NCBI GenBank assembly: GCA_031216445.1
Contig: CM062202.1
Span: 19,181,501-19,245,500, forward strand
Source of the DNA: Lateolabrax maculatus
Taxonomy: Eukaryota; Chordata; Actinopteri; Acropomatiformes; Lateolabracidae
Reading direction: 5' to 3'
DNA length: 64,000 nucleotides
Shown here: in pieces, positions 26,301-40,500 of the stretch
Layout of the letters: each line of letters begins with the position of its first letter
How positions within the stretch are numbered: the stretch's first letter is position 1
Translations under genes and position numbers: made by a program
Notes under the pieces: generated by a model
Database searches by the model: none
What the model was told of the DNA's origin: nothing
The model's input: only the letters and a program-made list of their open reading frames with translations

Positions 26301-27578
26301 CTTCAGTAATAAAGGGGATTTAGATTCTGATCACGGCTAGAAGGAGGCTGTGTCCCTCCCCTTCAATCCCCCAGCTACCTTGTACAGTATACGTAGATCA
26401 TCTCAACTGCTAAAAGCACAAAGAAAAATGCCTAATGACATTTGAAGGGCTGCTCATTGCCATAGAGTTCCTGCTGGCAATTTGCCTGCAGAGTACTGCA
26501 TTCTTCACTAAAGAACGCAATAGATTAAAGATGGCCAGTGAATGCCTGCGCTCTAGTTGGCCGACTGTTTCTATAATGTCACTGGGTTTTAGCAGGAATT
26601 AGTTTTAATGTCACTCTGTCTCCCACACCTGAATGTCACTGACTTTTAATTGGCCTGCCTGTGAAATGGCAGTGTTACTCGTGGCTGGGAGCTACGGATG
26701 GATCGGAGAGGGTTTACATATTATACACATCATTGTATTGTAACTAGTTCCAGTTTTAGGACCAATCTATGGTACAGTGCACCAGACCCTGCGCCAAATA
26801 GTTAAAGTGTTTGAACATGTGCCATTGCAAATGGGCCGATCCCCACCGTAAATAGACTGCTGCTCTGCTGCATTGTTTCATTACTGCCAGGAATACTACA
26901 CAATGAAGTGTGAAAAAAAGTGCACGGAGGGCAAAAGTTTAGTTTTCAATGACAAAAAATGTAATTCGAATTATTATCGCCACACATAAAAGCCTTCTGC
27001 CGGACCTCTGAGGCACTGCAAACTTATATCAAACAGTTTTATATAAGAGTCTCATAACATTTCAATGGTGCAATACAAATAATAATGTATAGATCATACA
27101 TTATATCATGCACTCTATCTGTAATGCAAGACAAAAATATCAGTCTGTTGAAGCACAAACAGTACCCTGGGATGTACCCTAGGAGTAAAATATCCAGAGG
27201 TCAGAGGTCAAACCAGTCACAGCTGCTCTGAAGTCCATGGCCGATGGGCTCTGGAGACTAATCATACACACACATAAACTATCTTGATGTCTCGCTCTCT
27301 CTCTCACACACATACAGTACGCAGCCCAACAAAGGGCATCAGTGACATTACAGGCCACAAAAATCATCTGATGAGACCTACAGTGTCCAGCATCACATCC
27401 ATTATGATCAGAAAGTTTTGACAAAGAGAGAATCAATCCATAAAACAATAAAAAAAATATATAAAATATAAACTGGACCAGAGAGGGATATATATTCTGT
27501 CACTTTTGTTATGTTGCCATACTCTCCTTGCAATCCTTTGGCTCAAAACAATCATTGTGTGCATACACACAAGCGCGT

Positions 27579-27620
<42 letters not shown>

Positions 27621-28965
27621 TATGACATCACTGGACATCACATGCCAAACTCTTTGCCAACCTCTTTCTCCCATTTGACCACAGTGACACTATAGTGTGT
27701 GTGATTGGTGTCTCCACTTGTGCCAGACGAGTGGCCTCACAGCAGCCTCTTGACCACGGCGGTGCTTCAGGCACACTGCATCAAAGTGAGCTCTAAGTTG
27801 CTGTTGTTTGCCCACATATATGACAATTCTTCAGAAGCAAGTGGCGTGTATGAGTGTTCACACATCAAACTCAGTATGTTCACATTCAAAACTTTTCAAA
27901 ATGGATCAGATTTATTCAACGCAACTGTTCATTTGTATGGGGTATACATTAAAATCCCTCTTTTGTTGAGTTCAAGACAAAGGTGCAGTGTGATGTAACA
28001 ATCTTCTGAGCAAATTGGACGCCAATGCAAACCACATGTGGGCTCATCGTGCCCCCTTAGCTCACTGGAAAAACCATGACATGCAATAGCCCTGTTGATG
28101 ACAAGCGGCTAATGATCCCTCTGGCTCAGGAAAACCGTCAAGTTTCCAAACCTCAACTGTATTTCACCACTCACCCCGAGGAAACTGCAGATCCACTGTC
28201 AGTGGTTAGAGTTTTGAAATGCAACAGGAATCTGAGGAAAGAGCCAAATGGGAATGTGTTGTGCAAATGTTACTGGAATAGAGGTTTCCACTTTCAGGAA
28301 ATAAAATGAGCTGTTTTTGTGTACAGAACTTAGTGTCTTAGACTCAGGTTACAAGTAAAAATCGCGTAAATATTGAGTGTTAAAGTGTTGCAATAGTGTA
28401 TGTGTTCTTTGTGTGTGTGTGAGTGTGTGGGTGTGCTAAAATTGGTCTTTTTTCTTTAACTCCCTTGTGAATCAGTCTGGTGCAGACTGAATATGTTCCA
28501 GCGAGGGTGAATTTATCATCTCTCTGTGACTATACATGGCAATCAGGTAAGTCTGGGGATAAGAATAGCCCGCCCTCAAAGAGGCTCCTGCAAGTTAACG
28601 CAGCGCTTCAACTCAAGTACACAGTGAGAATACTGAGCTGCACACAGGGAAACACACTCCCATACACGACTGCATAAACACCCACAAAAAACAGTAAAAT
28701 GCAAGGACAAAACACAAAGCTGGTCTGTGGCTCTTGCACACATGCACACACACGCAGACAAACAAACACACTAAACCCCCCCCCCCCCCCCTTCCACACT
28801 CATCCCGGTTGACCCTTTCCGTCTATGACCAACAGTGCAGACATTCCTCATTCTGGCTCAGCCTGAGCTTTGTTTGGATTAGCTGAGAGAGTGCAGAACC
28901 CCTTTGGGTCCCTGTGGCTGCACGGCACACGTCAGCCTGCTGCTTGGCTGCAGTCACACAAAAAT

Positions 28966-28996
<31 letters not shown>

Positions 28997-31900
28997 TACG
29001 CTGACATGACATATACTCAAGTGTGTGCACGCATGCACACATACACAGTCAAACCCCCCCAAAACACACTGCGGTAAGTAAATTTACTCAAACGTCCATA
29101 GATAAACACAAAAACGCACACACTCTCACACCAACACACACGACACTCGACAGTCATCTGGCCTTATACAGGCACAGGGGCGACCCATTGCCTTTCATGG
29201 GAGCTGACTTCCTGACATTCTGTCCTCAGGCCCTGTGTTCTGTGCAGCCCAACTAGTTCACAGCAGGAGAAGAGGGGGGTGGAGGGAGAGAAAGATGAAG
29301 AGACACAGATACAAAGCAGGGCTGGATGGAAAATACATAGGATGCAAGAAGAGGGATGGTGGAGAGGGTGAGAAAGGGAAATGGAAAAGAGGGAAAACAG
29401 GAATGTGACTGAGACTGAAGGAGGGAGAGATGAAAGAATCGAGGAACACACGGCAGGAGACAGAGAGGATGAAGTGTGCTCTCACAGTGTTTAAGTTTTG
29501 GTCGTTTGGCACCAGCCTCTTCCCCTCACAAAGCCTCTGTTCCCAGACTCCAAAACACCTGAGAGACTCCCACAAGATCCAAGCAGAGTCAAAATGGCTG
29601 GACTGTGACAGCAGTGTGTGGAATAGTATGTGCCTTCAACTTCTCTGCGGCTAAAGCTAATTCACACTAAGTCCTGTCATCCTTTTACAGATGAATACTG
29701 TCTACTGACATTAACATAAAATGCCTTGGCACTTGTTTTTGCGTAGAGAGCTAATTGGATAAGGCACAGGATAATGCAATGTAATAAAACAGAATTTTAC
29801 AGAAATTTGTTATGGCGCAGGGATGAACAGTAGTGAAACCTGACACTGATACACTGTAAGAGTAAATGCTGAATTTAGGGCTTAATCAACTAACTTATCA
29901 AAAGCTGTTTCAAAAGGCCAAAAAAAAAAGAATAAAATGGTGGAGATTAATGATATAAGTGACATAAAACCTGACACAGCATACTGTACCTGAGAAAGGA
30001 AATGACAATGAAAAGCTCTAGCTCAAGATAATCCAAAATAAAGACTTTTAAGAAGATGGAGAATCATAATACCCACAAAACTGATCTGGTGTTGCTGGTT
30101 GGTAGAAAAGAAAAGAAAAGAAAGGGAAATTATAAAAGCCACTAAATGAAGGTTACTGATGTGTACAAAACAAAATTAAGGATCTTGAAACTAAAAAAAA
30201 ACAGTTGCACACAGAAATATTATAACCTAATGCAGACGTCAAATTTAACCAACCGCATGTTTCAGTAGTGATTGGGCTCAAATGTGTCTAGTCTGATACA
30301 CCTGGTTCAGGAGTGCAGACCCGTTTCCAGTGTGTACCATGCAGAGGACTGTGTATTTCACATCGGCAGATTGTATCTAGGCTATTACCACTGTGATTAT
30401 TATGACTATTATTGGGACTATTATTATGAGTATTTCCTGTTTAAATACTTGCCAACCCACTTGACTGGGTTCTTGATCTACCACAGTTGGATAATCTTAC
30501 AACGCTAATCTCTTTTCTTTTTTTTTGAAGGAAAGGAAATACCTTTGAGTATATGACTGTGAGGAAGCACAGAGGTCATAGATAAATACTCACTCATAAC
30601 TGCCTGCTTTGCATGTATGATACACAAATCAAGCAGCATAAATTTGACGGTAAAATTCCAGGCATGTATTAAATGCATTGATCATAAAGAAATTCTAGTC
30701 ATTACCTGTGAAAGTAGAGGAGCAGAGACTTGTGACTCCCTTTAGTGCCTAATATTCATTTTGAATTTATATCTTAATGACATGAACATAAAGCTAGGAA
30801 GATATGAAACAGCATGCAATGATAGAAACCTAAAAGCTCTTTGTTGGACAAGTATAAATCAATCATCTATAGGCAAATGGATTAGGAAATGGTGCCATGT
30901 AGCAGCATGTTGGAAGAAAAGCACACCTCTTAAACTGAAGAAATTGTACCATGTATAAATATAGGAGTCCTACCTACTTTCACATTGACAACCATGTCAT
31001 ACATTTTTTTCAGATTCAGGCTTCATAAAATTCACTAAAATGGGTCATGTTACGCATCAGTTAAAATAAACACTTGAAACCACAGCTGGAGTTTTGTTTT
31101 TTTCTGCTCTTCTGCTGGTGGTGATAAATCTACAATCATAACCAAATACTGCGTGCTAAATAGAATTGTAATCTTCAACCCTCTCATAAACTAGATGCTA
31201 ATAATGCAGCAGCATTTCTCTGCCCTTGTGTTATAAACACTGTACGGTGGCACATCGCTGTCTTCCTGTTCCAACAGGAGGTTCTGGTTGACTGAACAGT
31301 AAGACTCTAGTCTCCAGCCTGACTCAGGGGAGTCATCACCGACTCATTATAAATGAATGAGTCGGGCCGAGGCTACAGTACATATGCGCAGCACGAAAGG
31401 CAGAGTGTAATGGAAAGGGCATTTACAGACATTTTTTTTTACCAAGTCGCGGGAAATTCACAGTCCAAAATATAGATTTTAAGTTAAAACATTATGACCT
31501 GATTTAAAAGCATTGCAGGAGCAGCTGGGTGGATGTTTATGGCCATTTTGTAAATGACTCCACCTTATGTGGTCACCCCGGAGAAGGAAAAACAAAACAG
31601 GGAGAGTCTACGGTAGGTGGTGGCCAAACTAACGCATATGTATGATGTATGACAGCGAGGCAAGTGGGTGTGGGGTGACGTCCCATGGTGGCGGTGAGTC
31701 ACTGGATAGTGTCTCAGCCAAACAGCTTCGCTAAATGCTCTGAAGTCTGTGGAGGAGAACAAGGGTTGTTCGGCAAACCATCAAGGAGCCAATGTTGTAG
31801 TGCGGCTTGAACATCTGCCAATATCCTCTGTCGCTGCCATGAGCTAATAAACACTGATAGGAATGGCAGGTCATGATTAAGGGTTACAGAATGACCATTT

Positions 31901-34900
31901 AAAAAGTGCCCCTTTTTCTGTGCTGCAGGCCCTTTCAGTGTGCACCGGCGATATACTACATTTTGGCCATTGCCGGCCGAGCCCTCCAGGAAAATAATGC
32001 ATGTTCCCATCAGTCATGCTACACTGCAGTGCTCCGCAACCCCCTCCGCTTCCATGCACCCTCGACCCAATCCATCATCATTGAGTATGGTGGCCTCAAG
32101 GCAATGTCTGGGAGCTCTCTCTAAAGGAATTGGGTGGGGTGGGGGGAGTCAAAAAGGCAGCAAAACAGAAAGACAGTGAGTTACACACAGAAAGACAAGG
32201 AGTCAGAGGGGATGTAAAGGAGACGGGTGCTCTCAGTTAGATGGTGTGGTGCATGGAAGACTGCAGGCGGCCACTCCCATACTGGTTTTCTGCAACATCT
32301 CTCTGCTGCTCTGTGGAACTACATGAACAACATGTACAAGTACTTGCAAGAAAATGGAGTTGAAGCATAGTTTTGTTTTTAATTTTCTTCAAGACTGTCA
32401 ATGCTCCCCCCGCCCCCCCCACCACCCTTGTCCCAGTTGTCTGCTGCTTTCCTATGAACTCAACTCTGCCTCTCTCTGATGTCCCCCTTTTTGCTGTTCA
32501 TTGCAGCAGTTCACTGTTTGCTTTCTTGGTTTTCCCCTTTCTGTGCTCCTTCTCGTTTCTCACACATTTTGTTTTGTCCAACCCTCGACTCCATATTTTT
32601 GTCTCTCTAGTTGTCTTCTCTTTTACTTTCTGTTTTTTATTTTACCTTCCCCCTTTTTCCTCCTCTCTACTCTCTCATTAACACACCATCTCTCTTTTCC
32701 CCCTCTCGGCCCTTTTATCTATCCTCTTTTTCCCTTGCTCCCCTCCACTGTCTCATTAGCTGACAGCTACAGCGGTACTCCTATGAGAGGGCCAGATGAA
32801 ACCAAGAGAGTGCTGTGACCTTCGTTTCATGGTGGGGCCACTATCAGTGACAAGCCATCAGCAGCAATGTCGTCCAAGGTGCACACACATACATGCACAC
32901 ACATGCAAGTACACACACATACAGTATCTTCTAATAGGCCACACAAAACCATCACGAGCACCCAGACACACACGCATGCACACAAACACGCTGCACATTG
33001 TGGTGTATCATGGTCTGAGCGTATGTCAGCAGCCTTCAACCTTCAGCCAGCTATTCACCAAGGCTAAAGAGGTGACACATCCCGCAGAAAGAAATGACAG
33101 CCATCTTGGCCCTCCCTCCTCTTCCCCGGCTGGGGGGATGGGGGTTGTGAGGCCAGGAGCCTGCTGGGGCCAGAGTCCTTGAGACGCATGCACACGTAAA
33201 CAGAACACACAACACACACACAAGGGCCATGCAGTAAATAACGCCCATCAACTGTGTTTTAATCAGCTTCAGGGACGCATGGGTGCTCCCTGAGATGCTA
33301 ACAGGCCATCCTTCATCAATACGGTGGGCGGTGGAAATGGTGGAAATATCGCTGTGTAGACCTGGAAGGTCAGTGATCAAGCCCTCTGGCTGACCCCGTA
33401 GGCATGATGGTGACAAGGATGAAATAACCACAGGGCCAAGAGGAACTAACAACCTTGAGACCAGATATATTTTAAAGACGAATGTGGGCAGTGCACATCT
33501 ATCTTCTGCATTAGATCAATTGCTGGCAGTCAAACTACTATTGCTTAAACCTCACATTACCTGTAATATAGTTGATTCTGCACTTTGAGACGGAAGAAAC
33601 AATCAGGATTATGTGGGAACCTCTGCTGAGATGATTGCAAAGATCCACCGGATGCCAATACAGCAAGAAGCGAAAAGAGCTGCAGTCAAGACAGTGATTG
33701 CTTATTGCCTTGATTAGCTTCCCTCTTTCCATTCCCTGAATCCAGATGGGGTGGTTTATTTTATAAGCTCATGTGAAAACAATATCATACCCCTGTAATA
33801 AAATAACATCATACCTTTGAGTAGAGAGAAAAATCTGCTATTAAAGCATATCATTAGAAAAATGGAGAGAAAGGGAAGAAATAGCTTGAGAAAAAGAAGG
33901 GAAACGGTTAAATATAATGACATCATGGGAATGTTTGATATCTAGGATTTGGGCTGAAGCTGGGGAGAAACAGGGCTGGGACTACAAAACTAGGATGCAC
34001 ACAAGCACACTAAGGCAAGGAGAATGCCGCCTTGACTGTGCCAAGCTTTTTCACATACTGCAGCATGCTGCAAGGGCCAGCCTTACCATATTCATGCATA
34101 TCCACAAACATCTGGCACCCAACCCATTCCAGCCCATCAGTGACTGAGAAACCAGATACCTTCAGCCCTCTGGCCTCTCATTTAGTGAATCCAACCAGCT
34201 TTCACAAGCGTTTCTGAGGTCACACACTCACGGGCTTCTTCTTCCTTCCATGTTAACATACCAGCTGAGTGATGTCCTAAACTTTTCTTCTCCAACAAAA
34301 TGGATTCAGTGTAAAAGCCTTTACTTGCAAAATCTACTGCAAAAAGAATTATGATATATTTAGAATAAAGTTACAGTTTTACCAAGAGGAAGTGATTAAC
34401 ACTGAACAGCTCTAGTAAAAAAATAAATAAATAAAAACATGTTGATTGCACGCCAGAGGATTTACACTTGCTATCATCAAGAGATTCTCATTTCCTTTTG
34501 CGTTTGTTGGATTGTTACCAGCTTTATTGTGATTAACAAATTAGCAGCTATGCAGTTGAAGTGGAGCCAAGGTGTCAGAATTAGTCGCTTCAAGAGAGAA
34601 CTTAACTGAAACTAACTGTATCAAATATGCAAAGCTTGATCTGGTGCACCTCTAGGGCCTTGTGTGGCTTCTTCTCTACTTTATCCGTGCTGCAGTCACT
34701 GTTTGATTGCAGAAATCTATTTTTAATTGTGCCAAACAATTACACATTTTTTGGCACAGAATAAAGGATGCTGCAAAGAACTAGAAATAAAAACAAATAG
34801 ACAAAGACAGAGAGAGGAAACAAAGGAAGGTGTTAAAGGGAAAATGTGCCGATTTTTAACCTCACTTCTGTCTACTCAAGTTAAGGATATAGTGTGAATA

Positions 34901-37550
34901 ATGCCTGCAGTAGCTGCCAATCTTCTCTGTGTCTCTGGGCGCAGCTGTTCTTCCGCCGCCAGTGGTGTCATTTGATGCAAAATGTGTCACCAGTGGTGTC
35001 ATTTCATGCCACTAGTGGCAGAAGTACAACTGCTGAGCCCAGAGAAACGGAGCTGCGCCCCAGAGACATGGAAAAGATCGACAACAACTGCAGGAGTTCT
35101 TTCCACACTATATCCTTAACTCGAATAAGTAGAGGAAAGGTTGAAAATCGGCAAAGTTTCCATTTAAGAGTTATTGTAAGAGATGATTTTTGAATGACCA
35201 GAGTATCTCTGATCTCTACCTGTCCTCTTATTACTTAACGGCACACACCTTGAGCTGTACAGACTCCTCTTCCTCTTCCTCTTCCTCAGAGATAGGCAGG
35301 ATGAAACAGCATAAAACAAACTCTGTCTTGAGTGGCTCTCTCAGTCAGTCAAAACTGCTATTCACTCACTAAATCATCTTATAATCAGTCATGCCTGAGT
35401 CTTTGCTGTCGTCTATTTGTATGCCTTGCTAATTTCCCAAAACATGCCGGTGATGCAATGGCTTTTGTAAATGGCGCCTTGACTGATTAGGATGCAGGTG
35501 GCAGATTAATGTGCTTAAACACCCCATCTTCCTCACAAACGAGCTCCACTGCCCTGTCAATGGCCAGCATGGCAGTGTGAGGAGGGCCAAGCTCCGTCTG
35601 AGAGTAATGGGGAGGTGTCTCTCTTGCTCAAATGGATCATTGCGCTCGAGCTCCCAGGGTGAGGCGAGAGATAATTTGCAGGGACAGGTGGAGTCACAAA
35701 GTAGACACTGATGTAGCTGGATAGCCAGGGTCCAAGACAGATGCACTTCAACGAAGAGAAAGGGTTAACAAACACCATCTTAACCTCACCAAAAGGAAAG
35801 AAATACTAAGGGTCTACTATATCAGCTAATGGCTCTTTGAAAAACCCAAACTCATAAGCATCTCTGATTGAAGTACCTGTGATGGTTTTAGTCGGCAGAA
35901 GGATTCAAGGAAGTACATATTAGACGGACCAAAAGAGGTCAGCCGGGCTGTTAAACAAGCTAATTAACATAAACTCTAATAGCCCATAAGGATGTGTGGG
36001 GAGACAAGGTTTAACACTTTAAACCATTAAGGCCCTCTATCAGAAGGGTGTCGTACTTCCTACTTCACCATGCTGTAGATCAGAAAGTGCCACCAAGAGC
36101 TCCATCTGGCAAAAGCCATGAGAACCTCAGTGATAAGATCGGCTCTCACGCTGGCCACTACCAGCATTGCTTCATCATCACAAACAGTCATCCAGAAAAA
36201 ACAATAAAGCAAGAAAATGGGCCGTGATTAAGCTGCCCCTAGCAAATACTTTTTTCTCTAATGAAACGCTCTGTAGTAATTAATTTCAGTCTTAATCATC
36301 GTGGCTGCAGTCATGGGGGTTTTTCGAGAAACTGTAGTTCAGCGAAAGTTCCCTCTTCCCTGGTTCAGACTCAGCCATCTTCCAGAATTGGAGGTGCTAA
36401 AATATTTAGATTGGTGCGATTTTAGGATTTGATTATTCCCTCTGTTCTCTTGTTAAATAAGCCTAGGTCAGCCAGAGTTCAAAGGGTTTGTTTAGCAGAC
36501 CCGCTTTGCCACCCTGGGTTGTGGGCTGCAGGGGAGAAAGAAATCCAGTAACAAGGAAAAGCAGAATGCTTCAAACTTCTGCCGACTGCTGTTTGCTTTA
36601 CCTCCAAAGGCCAGCTACATAAACAACCAGAAACTGAATAGCAGTTGCAAATGTGGTCCTGGATATGAGCTGGAGAACAACAGAGAGAAAAAAATGTTTA
36701 TGCAGCTTTCATGCTAAGCTCTGGCCTTCCTCACGACGAGTCCAAGTTAAACACATCTCATGCAACCTGTTGTATACAAGTAACAGTCCTAAGCCGAAAG
36801 GGGTAAAATATTTCTCTTTCCAACCTCGTATGTGGTTTACCCCCCTCAGAGATTTAAATAAATGAGGACAACTATCTTAGGTTCTGCCCAGTTGTTCCAC
36901 AAACATCACACGTCTATTAGAGGCTGCTACCCAAAAACCAAGAAGTAGCTCAGACAGTATTTTTAAACTCAGACATTTTCAGATCTCCTTTTCCACACAC
37001 ATGAATTACCTTTTATTCTTTTATGGGTTCAAAATAGTCTAATAATATTGCCAGTGGATTACACAATCTCTGTCTGATGTTGAACTTCAGCACTTCTCCC
37101 AAGTTAAAGGCTCAAAAATTGTCAAAAGTGAAATACAGCTCTGCTCAGGCAATATGCTCCTATTTTTCTTTAAACAAATATGTCATTCATACATTTCCTC
37201 ACCTAAAAGCAATCAAGTTTTCTTTGATGTAAATTATTTTCATGCCTAGGAGTAAGACATTTACGTTTAGGGACATGATTCAAATCTTTTGGGGGTAAAT
37301 GTGGGTGTTTCTGAAGGGAATATCCTGAGGAAGCAGAGCCGATAATACCAGCATCTTACAAAATGCAGCACACCCATCACAGAAAAATAATAGGCTCTGT
37401 GTTTGAAATGCCTATTATGGTGTTTGTTCTGGCTATGGAAAGAACTCATTCTGGCCCGGTCACACCTTAATTTGCAAAGCTGTGGGAGTGACAGACAGAG
37501 AGGCGATGAATAAAAAACACACACGCACGCACGGGCATGCGCACACACAC

Positions 37551-37599
<49 letters not shown>

Positions 37600-40500
37600 C
37601 CCCAGGACGATTATAAGCTTCACTTCATAAGTGATGGAGGGGCTCCAGGTGTTTTTAATTGTGCATTAGGCCTGTTTATTATGACTGACTGAGAGCTTCA
37701 CAACAGGATCTGCTAAGGATTCCTAAACATGTGCACTTTTTCACTTGTGCCTCATTTTTTCCTTTGTCCTTGTCTCGCTGTCTGTTTATTTGTCCGCCCC
37801 ACATCCAACCGCTCTCCCTTTCATCCTTTCTTTCTGCCTCTCTCTAATTCTCTGTTTTCCTCTCTTGCTTCATGTTTGTGATACACCATATGATAGTAAT
37901 CTGCTACCCAGCACAAGCTCCCAACAGGCTTGACAAATTCAGGCAGACTTTGTGCCCATTTTATGTGCATACTGCAGTTTCAGGTTGGATTTGGACACTA
38001 AATGTTACAACTGAGCATTAAAATTACTGTGGTACACTGTCATTAATGCATCTTTTAATCGTGCCCTTGAATCACTCCATCACACATTCTGCAGCAGAAT
38101 CATTCAGAATTGTTGCAATGTAATGCAGAACTTTTAAGAGTTGCCAATTTCTCCTCTTACGTCAACACAGTATTGATTGATTAGGCAGCTGTTTGTTGGT
38201 TGATCTTATTTTATTTTGATAATTAATCATTCAATTATATTTGAGATATACAAATGCCATAAATATATGCACTTCAACCTGTTAAATGTAAATATTTGCC
38301 AGTTTTTTGTCTTATATGATAGTGAATTGAAAATCTTTGGGTTTTGGACTGTTGGTTGGACACAACTAGCAATTTAATGACATTGGCATGGGCTCTTGGA
38401 AGACGTGAAGCTTTTCTGACATTTTATAAACCAAACAATCTTTTGAAAAAGAAAAACTGCAGATTAGTTGATGATGTACATGATCTTAAATTGCAGCCCT
38501 AGTGAAGTTATTTGTTGTAAAACCAGAATGTTGTAATGGGATGTAATGGCACTCAATCCCAGGATCTCATGAGAATGTCAACTCTCACACTTTTGGACAA
38601 ATAAAAATGTTGAAAGGTTCTCTCTCATTGCCTATTGCATTCAGATTTGAGTTGCTGATCAGAACAGACATAGCTAGACATAGAACTATGTGTGAGTAAG
38701 GAGACAATTGACAACAATAAAAGTCCTGACACTTCTCATACACCATACTTTTTAATCTGTGTTGACGGTTGTAGAAATTATAGGAGGTAGCTGAAAAAAA
38801 TAAAGTGACAGGTTGTGTCTATAACTGGACAAATATAAGTGCAAGACATGTCCATCTACTACAAATATGAGCTCAAATGCTACGAGATGATGAGGCAGAA
38901 GAGAGTGATAAGATCAGAGAGGGAGAAACTAATGGTTACGCTAATGTAAGTAAGGCATGCACACTAATAAATCTATAAACAATCATAAATGCAGACTTGC
39001 ATGACAAATGTGCGTGCATCGACATTTGCTGTCCTGTATGTGAGCTTACATGCAGAGTTACAGTTAAAAATAATCACACACATATTCACATGGATGCATT
39101 TAAATCCCTTTATTTGCATCCACTGAATTAAAATATACTTAACTCAGGATTTATTATAGGTTCAGCCTGATTTGCTGACTGTAAAGGATATAAACAGCTT
39201 TGCTCCCTAAAATACCCAAATACTAACACACACCCATTTGTACTTGCACAAATCTCTATAGTATAATATCTGTGGAGCATCTGTCCTTGCCCGGTGCAGT
39301 AGTAAATAACCCATCCCCTTTAAGGGAGGGACCTGCTAATGAAGTCAACTGTATGCCACTGCACTGCGTAACTCACTGAGGTTGGCCGGCCGCAGCATGG
39401 GGCTCCTGCTCACCAGGGCACGGTGCCTTGCCTTGCTTGCTGGTGGCTTATACTGCAGCGACAAAGATCGATTCATGAATAAGAGAAATCATGCCGCTTG
39501 TAACTTGTATGCTCTCCTCTCACTTTCACTCTCGCTCTCCGTAAGCCAGAGATAGCGTTGAATGCAGTCATTAGAAATCTGCTGATAGAACTGGGAAGCA
39601 GAATGGGATGCAGATGATGTAGACAGATAATAGAAGCCTCTCCAGAGTAGGGGCCCTCCTCCTTAATGCGTGCAGCACTATCATCTTGATGTCTTTGTGC
39701 TGAAACATTGTTCCCTAGTTTGGAAAATGAGGTAAATCGGATTCAGAAAACAAGTGGATTAACTTAATCACCCCTCGGCTTTGACAATGACCTTCGCTTC
39801 TGAGGCATAATAAGGATTAGTTAGAAGTGGAAGGACATATGCCATGCAGAAGAAAAAGATTATAGTTCTCCCATGACAGAATGATTGAAATGTGCTATTC
39901 ACCATTCCTTCATGGTGAGAGGCTGTGATAAGAGTCCATGGAGCAATGATTCATAATGCTTGGCTGTGATATTCAATAGAAAAGTGAGTGATGTTTGTAA
40001 CCCTACACAGTAAAATGCCTTCAGTGTAGCTATTTCAGATAGAAAGCTGCTTTTAATGTATAGAAATGTACATAAACAAACCACAATCCCATAACTGAAA
40101 CAGGAAGGAAAGAGTTTACATTTACATCAGAGCTATTGATTCCAGGCTGGCTAGCATATATTCTCCACGATTCCTGTCATTATAGCTACGGAAATGGCAT
40201 AATATTTCTTATGGCCCATGCTACATTATTGATCCCCTGCACAGGAAGGAAGTTATTCTCAGGGTTCTATGAAAGACAATCCAGGTGCGCCACCGCGCTG
40301 CAGCTCAATAGGACATTAAAGCCAACAAGGTCATGCAAATTAATAACAGGCGTTGACCTTCTGCCTGAATTATGGGAAAGGTGGGGTCAGGTGGGAATAT
40401 GAGGTCGCCAGGCAAGCTGCTACAGGCAAATGGAGGAAACGAGATCTCCAATGGAAGAAGACAGGTGGCAATTGATTTCCAGTGACTGAACAGGCTGATC

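Larger units (their letters stand above)
19561..34832 (-). other. clmp intron 1, central portion
   Basis: About 15 kb without recognisable exons. Simple repeats include AC runs at 19830-19848, 27580-27618 and 28966-28992, a C16 run at 28776-28791, an AAAAG-type run near 30108-30124, and CA-rich DNA at 32880-33000. A 30-bp tandem duplication lies at 22209-22262. Predicted frames across CA or purine tracts are low-complexity artefacts. Confidence 0.75.

Noticed and set aside
39399..39554. Plus-strand ORF with a signal-peptide-like start (MGLLLTRARCLALLAGG)
   Set aside because: Only about 51 codons, no domain, ends in Ser-Leu repeats from a TC-rich tract, and no partner exon; Leu-rich starts arise by chance.
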